Shown: one piece after another, positions 34,992-44,094 of the stretch | Numbering within the stretch: the first letter of the stretch is position 1 | Layout of the letters: each line of letters opens with the position of its first letter | Assembly: GCF_003589745.1 (NCBI RefSeq) | Contig: NZ_CP032364.1 | Span: forward strand, 1,674,001-1,738,000 | Direction: 5' to 3' | Length of the DNA: 64,000 nucleotides | DNA from: Lachnoanaerobaculum umeaense | GTDB taxonomy: Bacteria > Bacillota > Clostridia > Lachnospirales > Lachnospiraceae | Notes under the pieces: generated by a model | The model's database searches: none | What the model was told of the DNA's origin: nothing | The model's input: the letters and a program-made list of their open reading frames with translations, nothing else | Program-made: the position numbers and the translations under genes

Positions 34992-37900
34992 TTATATCAG
35001 TGTAAATAAATTATTCACCAACTCATCTTTGTATACAAATTCTGTCAGCTTTTCCTTCATTTCATCATCTTTTCCATCCGGCAAATCTTCCAAGTCATTT
35101 ATCATAATAAATCTGCTTTCCTTGGCATCAGGTTCTTTGTTAAATTGAACACAATCGGTTGTAAGTACATTGGCTGTACCCTCTGTATTTTCTAAAATCT
35201 GATACTCCCAAATTTCATCCGCAAAGATCTTTTTATGCTTAACAAAAACATTTTTATAAATATTTGGAAATTCCTCTTCTTCAAATTTATCACTAATTGG
35301 GAAAATCCTTGATTTAAATATGATGGACTCACTATTTGATTTATATTCTACAAATGCAGACTCTAAAATATCTCTGTCTATAGATATAAATCTTGACAAT
35401 GACTTAAAATATGAAAATATCATGCCCAAATCACAAAGATTTTTTACAATTAATTCGCAAAGTCTTGTCTGTTTAAAATTAAGTGTATCCTTTTTTGAGT
35501 AATACTTAGACAATGCAAGCATGTATATATTAGGAAATTCCTTCATATCATCAAAATCACTGAGTCCATCTTCCAAGTAATCAAAGACATCATCCTTAGT
35601 AAACTCGTCATTCATAAAGAATGCATCACTCTTTATTGTAAAGTATGCCCTAATAATGATATCTGTAACTCTTTTTCTATCTGTATAAATACTAAATGCC
35701 TCATCCAAATCTTTAGTTTGATTAGAGAAAAGCATTTGTATCAGTATTCTTTCCTCAAAATCATATGTTTCAACATTTCTTTCCACACATAATTTCAGGC
35801 ATTCAAACATATCTTTTGTTCTACCATTGTATACTCTGGCAATCAAGTCCAATGTTTTATCTGTAAATTTTCCTTCTTTATATAACATAAAGGCAATGCT
35901 TGCCCTGAATGTATCGTAATCTACTGCCTTTGAAATAAGGCTGAGGAGTTCCTCCTCCTTAATATGTTCTATACCAAATGCTTTTATTATATCTATTGCC
36001 TCTTTTATATTTCCGGTATTCATTAATGTATCACAATACATAAAAATATTGTCTTCATCCAAATTCAACTCACCTGTCCTATTTAAGAGTTCAAGATTAA
36101 TTATATCCTCATCCTTAGAGGATCTCCAAAAATATTCTATAAGCTTTGACAAAAGCAGGTTTTTAAAGCGGACATCAATATCTATCTCTTCAAGTGCAAC
36201 CTCAACAAGTTCAACATCTTCCAGATCTATACTATCACTCTCAGATATTATTCCCAGTTTTTCAAGCCTGTTCATATCATGATTTTCATCTATATCATAG
36301 GCTCTGTCTATCAAATTCTGCATATGGAATATCTTATCTACAACCATATCTTTAGAATAATATCTGTTTCCAAATGCATCACCAGTCAAAATTATAGCAT
36401 TTTCAGAATACAATGCTACAAACGCCCTTCCATCTACAAGATCATATATCTTTTCACCATTTAACTCCGGATATACTACAACAATGGATCTTGCTGCTTT
36501 ATCCGGAACATAAACCTCATAGGAATTCATTAAAAACGGAATTATCTTTGCCAGTCTTTCATCTACATCATCCTCTTCCAGTATTCCTGCATAGATATTT
36601 ATTAAATGCTCATCCATCCTCAACTTCATAGCATTGTCAATAGTAAATATCTTTATTCGCTTTATATAAGCTCTATAAATCTCACTATTATGAGGATAAT
36701 GTTCTACAACATTTTCAAAAATTCTCAGTTTAAAATCATCCGCCATTGAATTTATTCTTTCAAAATATTTCAATACAGACTCAGGCATAGGTAAATCATA
36801 TTTTTCAGGAAGCGAATATAAGAAATACTCGTATATCCTATCAACATTCAATCCTTTTTGAATGCATCTTTCGTACCACATGTTTACATGCTTTTTTCTT
36901 ACATTACCATTTATAAGTATTTCACATATGTCAAAAAGTAACTCATCACTTGGTAATGCATTGTATATGGAAAATAATATATTAAGTATTGCACCATTTA
37001 TCTTCTTTGTCTCTCTTACAACGACTAAAATTCTCTCAGAGAGATTAATTGATATAAGATTATTCCTTATTCCAAAGCTCAATGCCATAACTTCAAATTT
37101 TCCACACACAGTCAATAAGTGTGGATTCTTACAAAGCAGTTTTGCATACTCCATCATCAAAAGCTTTGATCTGTCTCCAAGCTCAAATGCTCTCTTTAGG
37201 ACTTTCTGCTTTTCTACAGGATTGTCTTTCAAATTATCATCTATATTTAAAATAAGAACAAGCTGAATAATGGAATGATATTTCTTATATAAATCCTTTA
37301 TCAGCTTTGTCAAATCTCTAGCCTTATCAGCATCCGGATACATATAAGTGTCCAAATATTCCAAAATCAAATACTCATCTCTTAGTTCATGCCTGTTTTC
37401 CTTGATCTTAGAAGTTAAGCTGTTGATGATAGACTTTGCACTTGCCTTATCTCCCAGTATCAAATATATCTCTGCCTTTAAAAGCTTTACTAAGAAACTT
37501 TTATATGTGCTTGCCAATAATCTATCAAGTACTGCCATCATTTTAAGTAAAATCTCATTTTTTTGTATTTTTTCACTACTAAGTTCGGCTTCAACTCTCA
37601 GCTTAAAATAATCTATCCACTGCTTTCTTTCAAAAATCCTAGCTTCTCTTTGATATTCCTTTTCAAGATTCTTATTTATTATGACTTCCAAATACTTTTC
37701 ATTCAGGCCATTTTTGAACTTTATATTTGCAATATTTTTTCTATCTTCCAACAAATTTGGATCAATAGTAAACTCCAGTTCATATACATTATCTATGAAA
37801 TCTTCATTCTTTATCTTTCCGGTATTTAACTTAATAAAAGAAGCATTTGTAGATACATCAATGTCAAGAAGTCCCCAGTTTTCCTTATAGACCTTTATGG

Positions 37901-38534
37901 TAAAGCTCTTCTCTTCTTCTATTGTAGAAATATCCAACTCATTTGACTCAAGCTCAAAGTTTACAGCCTCTTTATTACCTACAGCCTGTAAGAAATTCTC
38001 TAGATTCGATCTGGAATCTGCACCTTTACTTAATGCATCATAGATTTTTTGCAATCTTATGTCTTTCATAAATCTTGACTTACAAAAATCTTTATACATA
38101 AAAATAGCCAGTGCAATATTTATGTCTTCTTTAGCAATCACCATAAAATCATCCACTGTCTTTAATGAGTCCAGTACCAGTACTGTATCTGTATTTTTTG
38201 TATAGAAAATATAGGGTATATCTCTCTCACCTGCATTTGTAACCAAAGTGATATTACCCTCTATCTTTTCTTCACTATTAAGATTTCTGGAGTTGATTTC
38301 CAGTACAAGCTTGCTTTCTAAACCGCCAAAGGTTGCATCAACTATTCTTACTCTAATATTGTCAGAATAAGCCACGCCTCTTAAAGGTACATTGTTCTCA
38401 CTTCGTATCTCTATCTCAAAGCGAACAGCTTCATCCACCTTTATAGGCAGGTCTATATTTCCCGGCTCACAGACCAATATCGGTAATTCCTCTTCTATTA
38501 TTCCTTTAGCCAAACGATTGATTCGCTCTCTCAT
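34992..38534 (-). CDS. DUF5717 family giant protein: N-terminal beta domains plus helical repeats
   Basis: 1180 residues, the largest gene in the window. The first 110 residues look like a beta-sandwich (LPILVCEPGNIDLPIKVDEA, alternating strands up to IPYIFYTKN). A second beta domain follows near 190-295 (ISTIEEEKSFTIKVYKENWG ...). From about 300 to 1000 the sequence is helical with repeat-like spacing (AEIYLILGDKASAKSIINSL; GNIKEAIDIIKAFGIEHIKE), probably a superhelical scaffold. No signal peptide or membrane span, so cytoplasmic. AGAGGTG precedes ATG. First gene of the operon with DUF5716, a TPR protein, valS and folC. The family is conserved in Lachnospiraceae; function unknown. Confidence 0.8.
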   Translation of the reverse strand: MRERINRLAKGIIEEELPILVCEPGNIDLPIKVDEAVRFEIEIRSENNVPLRGVAYSDNIRVRIVDATFGGLESKLVLEINSRNLNSEEKIEGNITLVTNAGERDIPYIFYTKNTDTVLVLDSLKTVDDFMVIAKEDINIALAIFMYKDFCKSRFMKDIRLQKIYDALSKGADSRSNLENFLQAVGNKEAVNFELESNELDISTIEEEKSFTIKVYKENWGLLDIDVSTNASFIKLNTGKIKNEDFIDNVYELEFTIDPNLLEDRKNIANIKFKNGLNEKYLEVIINKNLEKEYQREARIFERKQWIDYFKLRVEAELSSEKIQKNEILLKMMAVLDRLLASTYKSFLVKLLKAEIYLILGDKASAKSIINSLTSKIKENRHELRDEYLILEYLDTYMYPDADKARDLTKLIKDLYKKYHSIIQLVLILNIDDNLKDNPVEKQKVLKRAFELGDRSKLLMMEYAKLLCKNPHLLTVCGKFEVMALSFGIRNNLISINLSERILVVVRETKKINGAILNILFSIYNALPSDELLFDICEILINGNVRKKHVNMWYERCIQKGLNVDRIYEYFLYSLPEKYDLPMPESVLKYFERINSMADDFKLRIFENVVEHYPHNSEIYRAYIKRIKIFTIDNAMKLRMDEHLINIYAGILEEDDVDERLAKIIPFLMNSYEVYVPDKAARSIVVVYPELNGEKIYDLVDGRAFVALYSENAIILTGDAFGNRYYSKDMVVDKIFHMQNLIDRAYDIDENHDMNRLEKLGIISESDSIDLEDVELVEVALEEIDIDVRFKNLLLSKLIEYFWRSSKDEDIINLELLNRTGELNLDEDNIFMYCDTLMNTGNIKEAIDIIKAFGIEHIKEEELLSLISKAVDYDTFRASIAFMLYKEGKFTDKTLDLIARVYNGRTKDMFECLKLCVERNVETYDFEERILIQMLFSNQTKDLDEAFSIYTDRKRVTDIIIRAYFTIKSDAFFMNDEFTKDDVFDYLEDGLSDFDDMKEFPNIYMLALSKYYSKKDTLNFKQTRLCELIVKNLCDLGMIFSYFKSLSRFISIDRDILESAFVEYKSNSESIIFKSRIFPISDKFEEEEFPNIYKNVFVKHKKIFADEIWEYQILENTEGTANVLTTDCVQFNKEPDAKESRFIMINDLEDLPDGKDDEMKEKLTEFVYKDELVNNLFTLI

Positions 38535-38680
38535 TTATACACCTCTTTTATAAACCGTATCCTACATTCTATCATAAATAAAAATGAATTTCTATATCTA
38601 ATAAGTAGTTGTCACCATAGCCCAAAATAAAACATCTCAATTATACTGCTTAAATACTTTATATACAGAACTCATTCTGC

Positions 38681-38709
38681 TTTACAGACCATAACATTTG
38701 TTGTAAAAT
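38681..38709 (+). promoter_or_regulatory. Promoter of the DUF4364 gene
   Basis: TTTACA (38681-38686), 17 bases, TAAAAT (38704-38709), about 27 bases before the ATG with AGGAGGT between. No equally good promoter was found for the divergent DUF5717 gene in the 202-base gap. Confidence 0.6.
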
Positions 38710-38736
38710 CTTTTATAAGACACAGGAGGTCCGACG

Positions 38737-39264
38737 ATGCTCTCAGAACCTATGACATTATATAAATTAATGATACTATATATGTTAAAGCAAGTGAAAT
38801 TTCCACTTACAAACTCAAATATATCAGACTTTTTTGTCAGCAAAGAATATACCACCTATTTTATAGTTCAACAAGCTCTATCCGAGCTTTTAGAATCGAA
38901 CCTGCTTAGTATGGAAAATATAAATAATAATTCCAGGTATGAAATGACAAAGGAAGGCGAGGAAGCACTGTCTTTTTTTGAAAAACAGATTTCCCCTGCT
39001 ATTATCACTGATATAAACGAATTTATACAGACTAATAAATTTAGAATGAGAAATGAAGTCTCAACTACAGCAGAATATTACAAACTTCCGGGAAACGACC
39101 TCATTGTACATTGTGAGGTGTTAGAAGGTAAGACTCCACTTATAAATATTGAGATCAATTCACCTGATGAAGAGCAGGCAAGTATTATGACAAATAATTG
39201 GCGTTCTTGCAGTCAGGATATCTATCAATATATTATGAAAAGACTTCTTGGTGGCATGGACTAG
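38737..39264 (+). CDS. DUF4364 family protein, winged-helix-like regulator
   Basis: 175 residues. The N-terminal 90 residues resemble a PadR/MarR-like winged helix: LYKLMILYMLKQVKFPLTNS, NISDFFVSKEYTTYFIVQQA (recognition helix region), YEMTKEGEEALSFFEKQI. The C-terminal 85 residues form a mixed domain with the strands DLIVHCEVLEGKTPLINIEI. Divergent from the DUF5717 operon, so it may control it and itself through the shared 202-base gap; this is inference. AGGAGG is a strong ribosome site. It ends at a terminator shared with livF. Confidence 0.82.
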   Translation: MLSEPMTLYKLMILYMLKQVKFPLTNSNISDFFVSKEYTTYFIVQQALSELLESNLLSMENINNNSRYEMTKEGEEALSFFEKQISPAIITDINEFIQTNKFRMRNEVSTTAEYYKLPGNDLIVHCEVLEGKTPLINIEINSPDEEQASIMTNNWRSCSQDIYQYIMKRLLGGMD

Positions 39265-39289
39265 AAAAAGGACACATTGTGTCCTTTTT
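39265..39289. terminator. Bidirectional terminator between the DUF4364 gene and livF
   Basis: AAAAAGGACAC / GTGTCCTTTTT, 11-base stem with a three-base loop directly after the DUF4364 stop codon; works for both converging genes. Confidence 0.88.
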
Positions 39290-39998
39290 ATTCGCCTAAA
39301 TATGCCCTTTTTACACTGTCATCATTAAGCAATGTCTTTGCATCTCCATCCAATACAATATTCCCGGTTTCAAGTACATATGCTCTATCTGCAATACTAA
39401 GTGCCTTCTTTGCATTTTGCTCAACCAAAAGCACTGTAGTTCCACTTTCATGAATCTCTCTAATTATATCAAATATCTCATTAACGTATAGTGGTGAAAG
39501 TCCCATAGAAGGCTCATCCATAACGATAACCTTAGGATTACTCATAAGAGCTCTTCCCATTGCAAGCATCTGTTGCTCACCGCCTGATAGAGTACCTGCC
39601 ACCTGTAACTTTCTCTCAAACAGTCTTGGAAATCTCTTATATATCTTATCAAGACTCTCTTCGATACCTGCCTTATCATTCCTGATATATGCACCAAGTT
39701 TCAAGTTTTCAAGTACTGTCAAATCTCCAAATACTCTTCTGCCCTCCGGTACATGTGCCATACCAAGCTTAACTATATCATGAGCTCTAGCCCTTGTTAT
39801 ATTCTTACCATCAAATTCTATACTTCCTTCTTTTGCACTGATCAGCCCTGTAACAGTATGTAGTATAGATGTCTTGCCTGCACCGTTTGCACCGATAAGC
39901 GCAACTATTTCACCTTTATTTACGGTAAAACTTGCACCCTTTACAGCTTTTATCATTCCATAGTTCACGACAAGATCTTTTACTTTTAATATTTCCAT
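39288..39998 (-). CDS. livF: Branched-chain amino acid ABC transporter ATPase LivF
   Basis: 236 residues, the short ATPase of the Liv importer. Walker A GANGAGKTSILHTVT, signature TLSGGEQQMLAMGRAL, Walker B VIVMDEPSMGLSP, switch His replaced by the VEQNAKKAL typical of LivF. Last gene of livJHMGF. Eight bases from livG, with AGGAGG before ATG. Confidence 0.95.
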   Translation of the reverse strand: MEILKVKDLVVNYGMIKAVKGASFTVNKGEIVALIGANGAGKTSILHTVTGLISAKEGSIEFDGKNITRARAHDIVKLGMAHVPEGRRVFGDLTVLENLKLGAYIRNDKAGIEESLDKIYKRFPRLFERKLQVAGTLSGGEQQMLAMGRALMSNPKVIVMDEPSMGLSPLYVNEIFDIIREIHESGTTVLLVEQNAKKALSIADRAYVLETGNIVLDGDAKTLLNDDSVKRAYLGE

Positions 39999-40006
39999 CG
40001 TTCCTC

Positions 40007-40759
40007 CTATTCTCCCAAATACGCTGTAATAACATCAGAGTTATTAAGTACCTCACCAGGTGTACCGCTTGCAAGCTCCGTACCAAAGTTTAGCACTGTA
40101 AGCTTTTCACAAATTCCTGCTACAAGCTTCATATCATGCTCTATCAACAGTATGGTCATATCATACATATCTCTGATTTTTCTTATAGTATCCATCAACT
40201 CTTCTGTTTCATTAGGATTCATACCTGCCGCCGGCTCATCCAATAAAAGTAAAGATGGTCCTGTTGCCAACGCTCTGGCAATCTCAAGTTTTCTTTGTTC
40301 ACCATATGGCAAGTTTCCTGAAAGTATATCTTTCTTATCTCCAAGAGAAAATACATCCAGTATCTCCAATGCCATATCATCCATCTCTTTTTCTTTCTTA
40401 TCAAATCCGAACAAATGAGTCATAGATGTTATAAGTGGATATTTTACTTTTTCATGCAATGCCACCTTTACATTGTCCAAAACTGACATATTTGAAAAAA
40501 GTCTTATATTTTGGAATGTTCTGGCAACTCCCATATTATTTATTTGTGTAGGTGTTTTCCCATTTATCAAATTTCCATTCAGCCTTATAGTACCGCTGCT
40601 AGGCTTATATACTCCTGTCAGAAGGTTAAAAACTGTAGTTTTTCCGGCTCCATTCGGTCCAATAAGTCCGTAGAGCATTCCTTTTTCTATATTCAGATTA
40701 AAATTATCTACCGCTTTTAATCCGCCAAATTGTATTCCCAGATTTTTACACTCCAGCAT
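40007..40759 (-). CDS. livG: Branched-chain amino acid ABC transporter ATPase LivG
   Basis: 250 residues. Walker A GPNGAGKTTVFNLLTG, LivG-specific ARTFQNIRLFSNMSVLDNV, signature NLPYGEQRKLEIARAL, Walker B LLLLDEPAAGMNP, and switch LLIEHDMKLV. Pairs with LivF to drive the importer. Start overlaps the livM stop by one base with AGGAGG upstream. Confidence 0.95.
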   Translation of the reverse strand: MLECKNLGIQFGGLKAVDNFNLNIEKGMLYGLIGPNGAGKTTVFNLLTGVYKPSSGTIRLNGNLINGKTPTQINNMGVARTFQNIRLFSNMSVLDNVKVALHEKVKYPLITSMTHLFGFDKKEKEMDDMALEILDVFSLGDKKDILSGNLPYGEQRKLEIARALATGPSLLLLDEPAAGMNPNETEELMDTIRKIRDMYDMTILLIEHDMKLVAGICEKLTVLNFGTELASGTPGEVLNNSDVITAYLGE

Positions 40760-41718
40760 TAATCCTCCTTTCCAAGCTTTCTAAACGTTTTATTCAGTGA
40801 TAAACTTGTCTTAAATTTACTATTATTAAATATCATAATTAAAATCAACACTATTGCATACAATAACATTCTAAGGTTATCTGCGCCTCTAAGGAACTCA
40901 GGCAATACTGTAAGTATAATTGCTGAAATTATAGATCCCGGAATATTTCCCATACCTCCAAGGACTACAAATACCAGTATCTCAATTGATTTATTATAGT
41001 CAAATATACTTGGCTTTATAATTCCTACATTATGTGCATATAGTGAACCTGCAAGTCCGGCAAAACCCGCAGCTATAACAAATGCACTAACCTTATATTT
41101 ACTTATTTTTATGCCGATAGATTCAGCTGCAATATCATTATCACGAATAGACTTTATTGCTCTTCCGTCTCTTGAATTGATAAGATTTGAAATCAATACA
41201 ATGCATATTGCCATGATAATAAATACAATAGTAAAATTATTGTAATCTGAATATAAAGGAATTTTACTGAGTCCCTTTGATCCTCCGGTAAAATCCAAAT
41301 AATTTATAATAGACTTTATTATCTCACCAAAAGCAAGTGTTACTATAGCCAAATAGTCTCCCCTAAGTCTAAGTACAGGTACACCGATTAAAAATCCAAA
41401 TACAGCCGCCAAAATACAACCACATACCAATGCTATAAAGAAAGATAGCACAGGTGGCAAAAAGCTTGTATTTATTGATATCAGTGCACTTGTATATGCA
41501 CCTATTGACATAAATCCTGCATGACCTAATGAGAGTTCTCCCAAAAATCCGGTTACCAAGTTCAGTGATACCGCCAACATTATATTTACACATATTGGAA
41601 CTATCAATGATTTATATTGTCTGCTGAGCAGTCCTAAGTTTATCAATACAAAAACCAATGCATAGGCCAGCAACATTATCGCTATATTAAATATAGTTTT
41701 TTTATTTAATATCTTCAT
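40759..41718 (-). CDS. livM: Branched-chain amino acid ABC transporter permease LivM
   Basis: 319 residues, about ten hydrophobic segments. Markers: LNLVTGFLGELSLGHAGFMS, PVLRLRGDYLAIVTLAFGEI and the ATPase-contact loop RDGRAIKSIRDNDIAAESIG followed by KVSAFVIAAGFAGLAG. Eight bases after livH. Forms the heterodimeric channel with LivH. Confidence 0.95.
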   Translation of the reverse strand: MKILNKKTIFNIAIMLLAYALVFVLINLGLLSRQYKSLIVPICVNIMLAVSLNLVTGFLGELSLGHAGFMSIGAYTSALISINTSFLPPVLSFFIALVCGCILAAVFGFLIGVPVLRLRGDYLAIVTLAFGEIIKSIINYLDFTGGSKGLSKIPLYSDYNNFTIVFIIMAICIVLISNLINSRDGRAIKSIRDNDIAAESIGIKISKYKVSAFVIAAGFAGLAGSLYAHNVGIIKPSIFDYNKSIEILVFVVLGGMGNIPGSIISAIILTVLPEFLRGADNLRMLLYAIVLILIMIFNNSKFKTSLSLNKTFRKLGKED

Positions 41719-41725
41719 ACCACAC

Positions 41726-42607
41726 CTACACCTTTACAATCTTCTTCTTACCCAAAAGTCCTGAAGGTCTGAATAATAAAACGACTATCAAAACTCCAAA
41801 TACAATAGCATCAGCAAGCTCAGTTGAAATATATGCCTTTGAAACACTTTCTATAAGTCCAAGCAGTATTCCTCCAAGCATTGCCCCGGGTATGCTTCCT
41901 ATACCTCCAAGAACCGCAGCTACGAAAGCCTTAATACCCGGCAGGGCACCTAAAGTAGGTTTCATAGACTGATACTGGCTTATATATAAAATACCTGCTA
42001 CTGCAGCCAATGCAGATCCAATGGCAAAGGTCATAGAAATAGTGCTGTTAACATTAATACCCATAAGCTCTGCAGCACCCTTATCTTCTGAAACAGCTCT
42101 CATTGCCGAACCAAGCTTGGTTTTGTTTATAAACAATGTAAGCAATATCATTGCAATAGCAGTAACCACTAAAGTAACCAAAGTAATACTTGAAATTACA
42201 ACCGGTCCTATCTTTATATTTACATTCGGAATTACTGATTGAAAAGGTATCGGTGTAGAACCGAAGAATAACAAAGAGCTACTTTGTAAAAAGAAACTCA
42301 TACCTATAGCTGTAATAAGTACTGCCAATGGTGGTGCTTTTCTAAGCGGCTTATATGCTATCTTTTCAATCAAAACTCCCAAAACAGAGCACACAACAAC
42401 AGTTATTAAAAGTGATACCGGAACAGGTAAACCCAATACCGATATACTAAAATAAAGAGCATACGCTCCCACCATTATTATATCTCCATGAGCAAAATTT
42501 ATCATTTTAGCTATACCATATACCATTGTATAACCGATAGCTATCAATGCATAAATGCTGCCGGTCCTCAATCCGTTTATTAACTGTTCAATAAAGTTAA
42601 TTAACAT
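41726..42607 (-). CDS. livH: Branched-chain amino acid ABC transporter permease LivH
   Basis: 293 residues, about eight spans. Typical stretches: GLRTGSIYALIAIGYTMVYG, MINFAHGDIIMVGAY, TKLGSAMRAVSEDKGAAELM (coupling loop) and GALPGIKAFVAAVLGGIGSI. Separated from livJ by 121 bases holding two hairpins, so it may be made at a lower level than the binding protein. Confidence 0.95.
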   Translation of the reverse strand: MLINFIEQLINGLRTGSIYALIAIGYTMVYGIAKMINFAHGDIIMVGAYALYFSISVLGLPVPVSLLITVVVCSVLGVLIEKIAYKPLRKAPPLAVLITAIGMSFFLQSSSLLFFGSTPIPFQSVIPNVNIKIGPVVISSITLVTLVVTAIAMILLTLFINKTKLGSAMRAVSEDKGAAELMGINVNSTISMTFAIGSALAAVAGILYISQYQSMKPTLGALPGIKAFVAAVLGGIGSIPGAMLGGILLGLIESVSKAYISTELADAIVFGVLIVVLLFRPSGLLGKKKIVKV

Positions 42608-42633
42608 TTCTTTACCCCTCTTTACCTAAACTA

Positions 42634-42667
42634 CGGAAAACTCCTACCATATGCTAGAAGCTTTCCG
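42634..42667 (-). promoter_or_regulatory. Second intercistronic hairpin between livJ and livH
   Basis: 13-base stem in the minus-strand RNA (CGGAAAGCTTCTA with TAGGAGTTTTCCG, two G-U pairs), eight-base loop, about 25 bases before livH. May protect the livHMGF message end after termination or cleavage upstream. Confidence 0.6.
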
Positions 42668-42684
42668 AGGTCTATGTCAGAAAA

Positions 42685-42712
42685 AGAGGATGGGACAATT
42701 ATCCCGTCCTCT
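42685..42712 (-). terminator. Terminator-like hairpin after livJ (probably leaky)
   Basis: 11-base stem AGAGGATGGGA / TCCCGTCCTCT (one G-U) with a six-base loop, followed by TTTTTCTG on the minus strand. Partial read-through would still express livHMGF. Confidence 0.75.
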
Positions 42713-42728
42713 CTAAAAATTTTATAAA

Positions 42729-43898
42729 TTACTCAAAAAGCTTATACTCACCATTTTTTATAGTGACAAACATAGGCTCTTTATTTGGCTCACCGTCAGC
42801 ATTAAATGATACCTTTCCTGTGATACCGTCAACCTCTATCTCAGTCATAGCCTTGATAAGGTCGTCACTCTCAATGCTTCCTGCCTTCTCCATTGCAGCC
42901 TTGATTACATATACTGTATCATATCCATCAGCTGCGAACTGATCAGGTGTTGACTTATAATCGCTCTCATACTTTGAAGTGAAATCAGCCGCTGTTGGTG
43001 CTGTAGCTAAGAACGGACTTAAGAATACTGCACCCTCAACTGTACTTTTATCTGTAACCTGTGATAATACACCGTCCCATCCATCAGAACCTACAAAAGC
43101 TGCTTCAATTCCCTGCTGCTTTGCCTGCTGAACAATATAAGCTGCTGCCTCATAGTATCCCGGTACAAATATAGCCTTAGCACCTGAAGCCTTGATCTTT
43201 GTCAACTGAGTTGTGAAATCAACATCACCATCTGCAAATGACTGTTCCTCTACAAGCAATTCACCCTTGCCACTCTTACTTAGTTCCTCTTTGAAAGACT
43301 CGTAAACTCCGGTTGAATACTCATCAGAGTTATTATAAAGAACAGCAACACTCTCATATCCCTGATCTACTATAAAATCTGCAATCATCTTTCCCTGAAG
43401 AGGATCTGTAAAGCAAAGTCTGAAAACATTAGGATTCTCAGTAATTGCCTTTGCTGAACCTGAAGGTGTAATCTGCAATATATTGTCCTTTGCAGTTAAA
43501 TCAGTAAGTGCAAGTGAAGAACCACTTGTTACAGCTCCCATAAACACATTGATGCCACTATCCATCAAACTGTTATATGCGTTTACAGCCTTATCTTCCT
43601 TGGCTTCATCATCCTGGAAGTTAAGTGCCAACTTATAGGTCTTATCTCCCACCTTCACACCACCTGCAGCATTGATTTCATCAATAGCTATAGTAGCACC
43701 GTTCTTTACTGAATTACCGTAAGATGCAGCACTTCCTGTAATTGGTCCTGTAGTTCCTATTGTAAATACATCTCCATCAGCAGAAGCTGCCGCAGTCTCA
43801 GCTTTTGAACCTGAATCTGCATTATTTGCATTGCCACAGGCTGTAAGTGCCAACCCGAAAGTCAATGCCAATGCTGACATTAATACTCTTTTCTTCAT
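42729..43898 (-). CDS. livJ: Branched-chain amino acid-binding lipoprotein LivJ-like
   Basis: 389 residues. Signal peptide MKKRVLMSALALTFGLALTA with Cys21 as lipid anchor (LTACGN). Mature part is a type I periplasmic-binding fold: FTIGTTGPITGSAASYGNSV, NGATIAIDEINAAGG, FQDDEAKEDKAV and VAVLYNNSDEYSTGVYESF. An upstream in-frame start at 43937 is rejected because GGAGG lies five bases before the ATG at 43898. First gene, with a fully consensus promoter; branched-chain amino acids are the likely ligands, though other amino acids are possible. Confidence 0.93.
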   Translation of the reverse strand: MKKRVLMSALALTFGLALTACGNANNADSGSKAETAAASADGDVFTIGTTGPITGSAASYGNSVKNGATIAIDEINAAGGVKVGDKTYKLALNFQDDEAKEDKAVNAYNSLMDSGINVFMGAVTSGSSLALTDLTAKDNILQITPSGSAKAITENPNVFRLCFTDPLQGKMIADFIVDQGYESVAVLYNNSDEYSTGVYESFKEELSKSGKGELLVEEQSFADGDVDFTTQLTKIKASGAKAIFVPGYYEAAAYIVQQAKQQGIEAAFVGSDGWDGVLSQVTDKSTVEGAVFLSPFLATAPTAADFTSKYESDYKSTPDQFAADGYDTVYVIKAAMEKAGSIESDDLIKAMTEIEVDGITGKVSFNADGEPNKEPMFVTIKNGEYKLFE

Positions 43899-43940
43899 AA
43901 TACCTCCAAAAATTAACTTAAATTTTGTAAAACTCATCTC

Positions 43941-43969
43941 ATTATATTTATTTCAAATAATTCTGTCAA
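43941..43969 (-). promoter_or_regulatory. Consensus sigma-A promoter of liv operon with CodY-like dyad
   Basis: TTGACA (43964-43969), 17 bases, TATAAT (43941-43946). The spacer contains AATTATTTGAAATAA, a dyad that matches the CodY box AATTTTCWGAAAATT at 10 of 15 positions. CodY control of branched-chain amino acid uptake is well known in Firmicutes, but this match is weak. Confidence 0.7.
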
Positions 43970-44031
43970 TAAACACATCTCAAATACATATATATTTTTT
44001 TTATGGTAGGTATAACAAATAGGTATATCAA

Positions 44032-44076
44032 AACCCTTATCGATAGTATTTTTAATGATACATATCAATAAGGGTT
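44032..44076 (-). terminator. Terminator of nfnAB
   Basis: Outer stem AACCCTTAT / ATAAGGGTT, extended by GATA-type pairs with a bulge and an A/T loop, then TTTTGATAT on the minus strand. Confidence 0.75.
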
Positions 44077-44094
44077 AAATTTAAAGTCTAAATT

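Noticed and set aside
36049..37890. Several plus-strand frames of 60-135 codons under the DUF5717 gene
   Set aside because: All are antisense shadows without ribosome sites; the long minus frame explains them.
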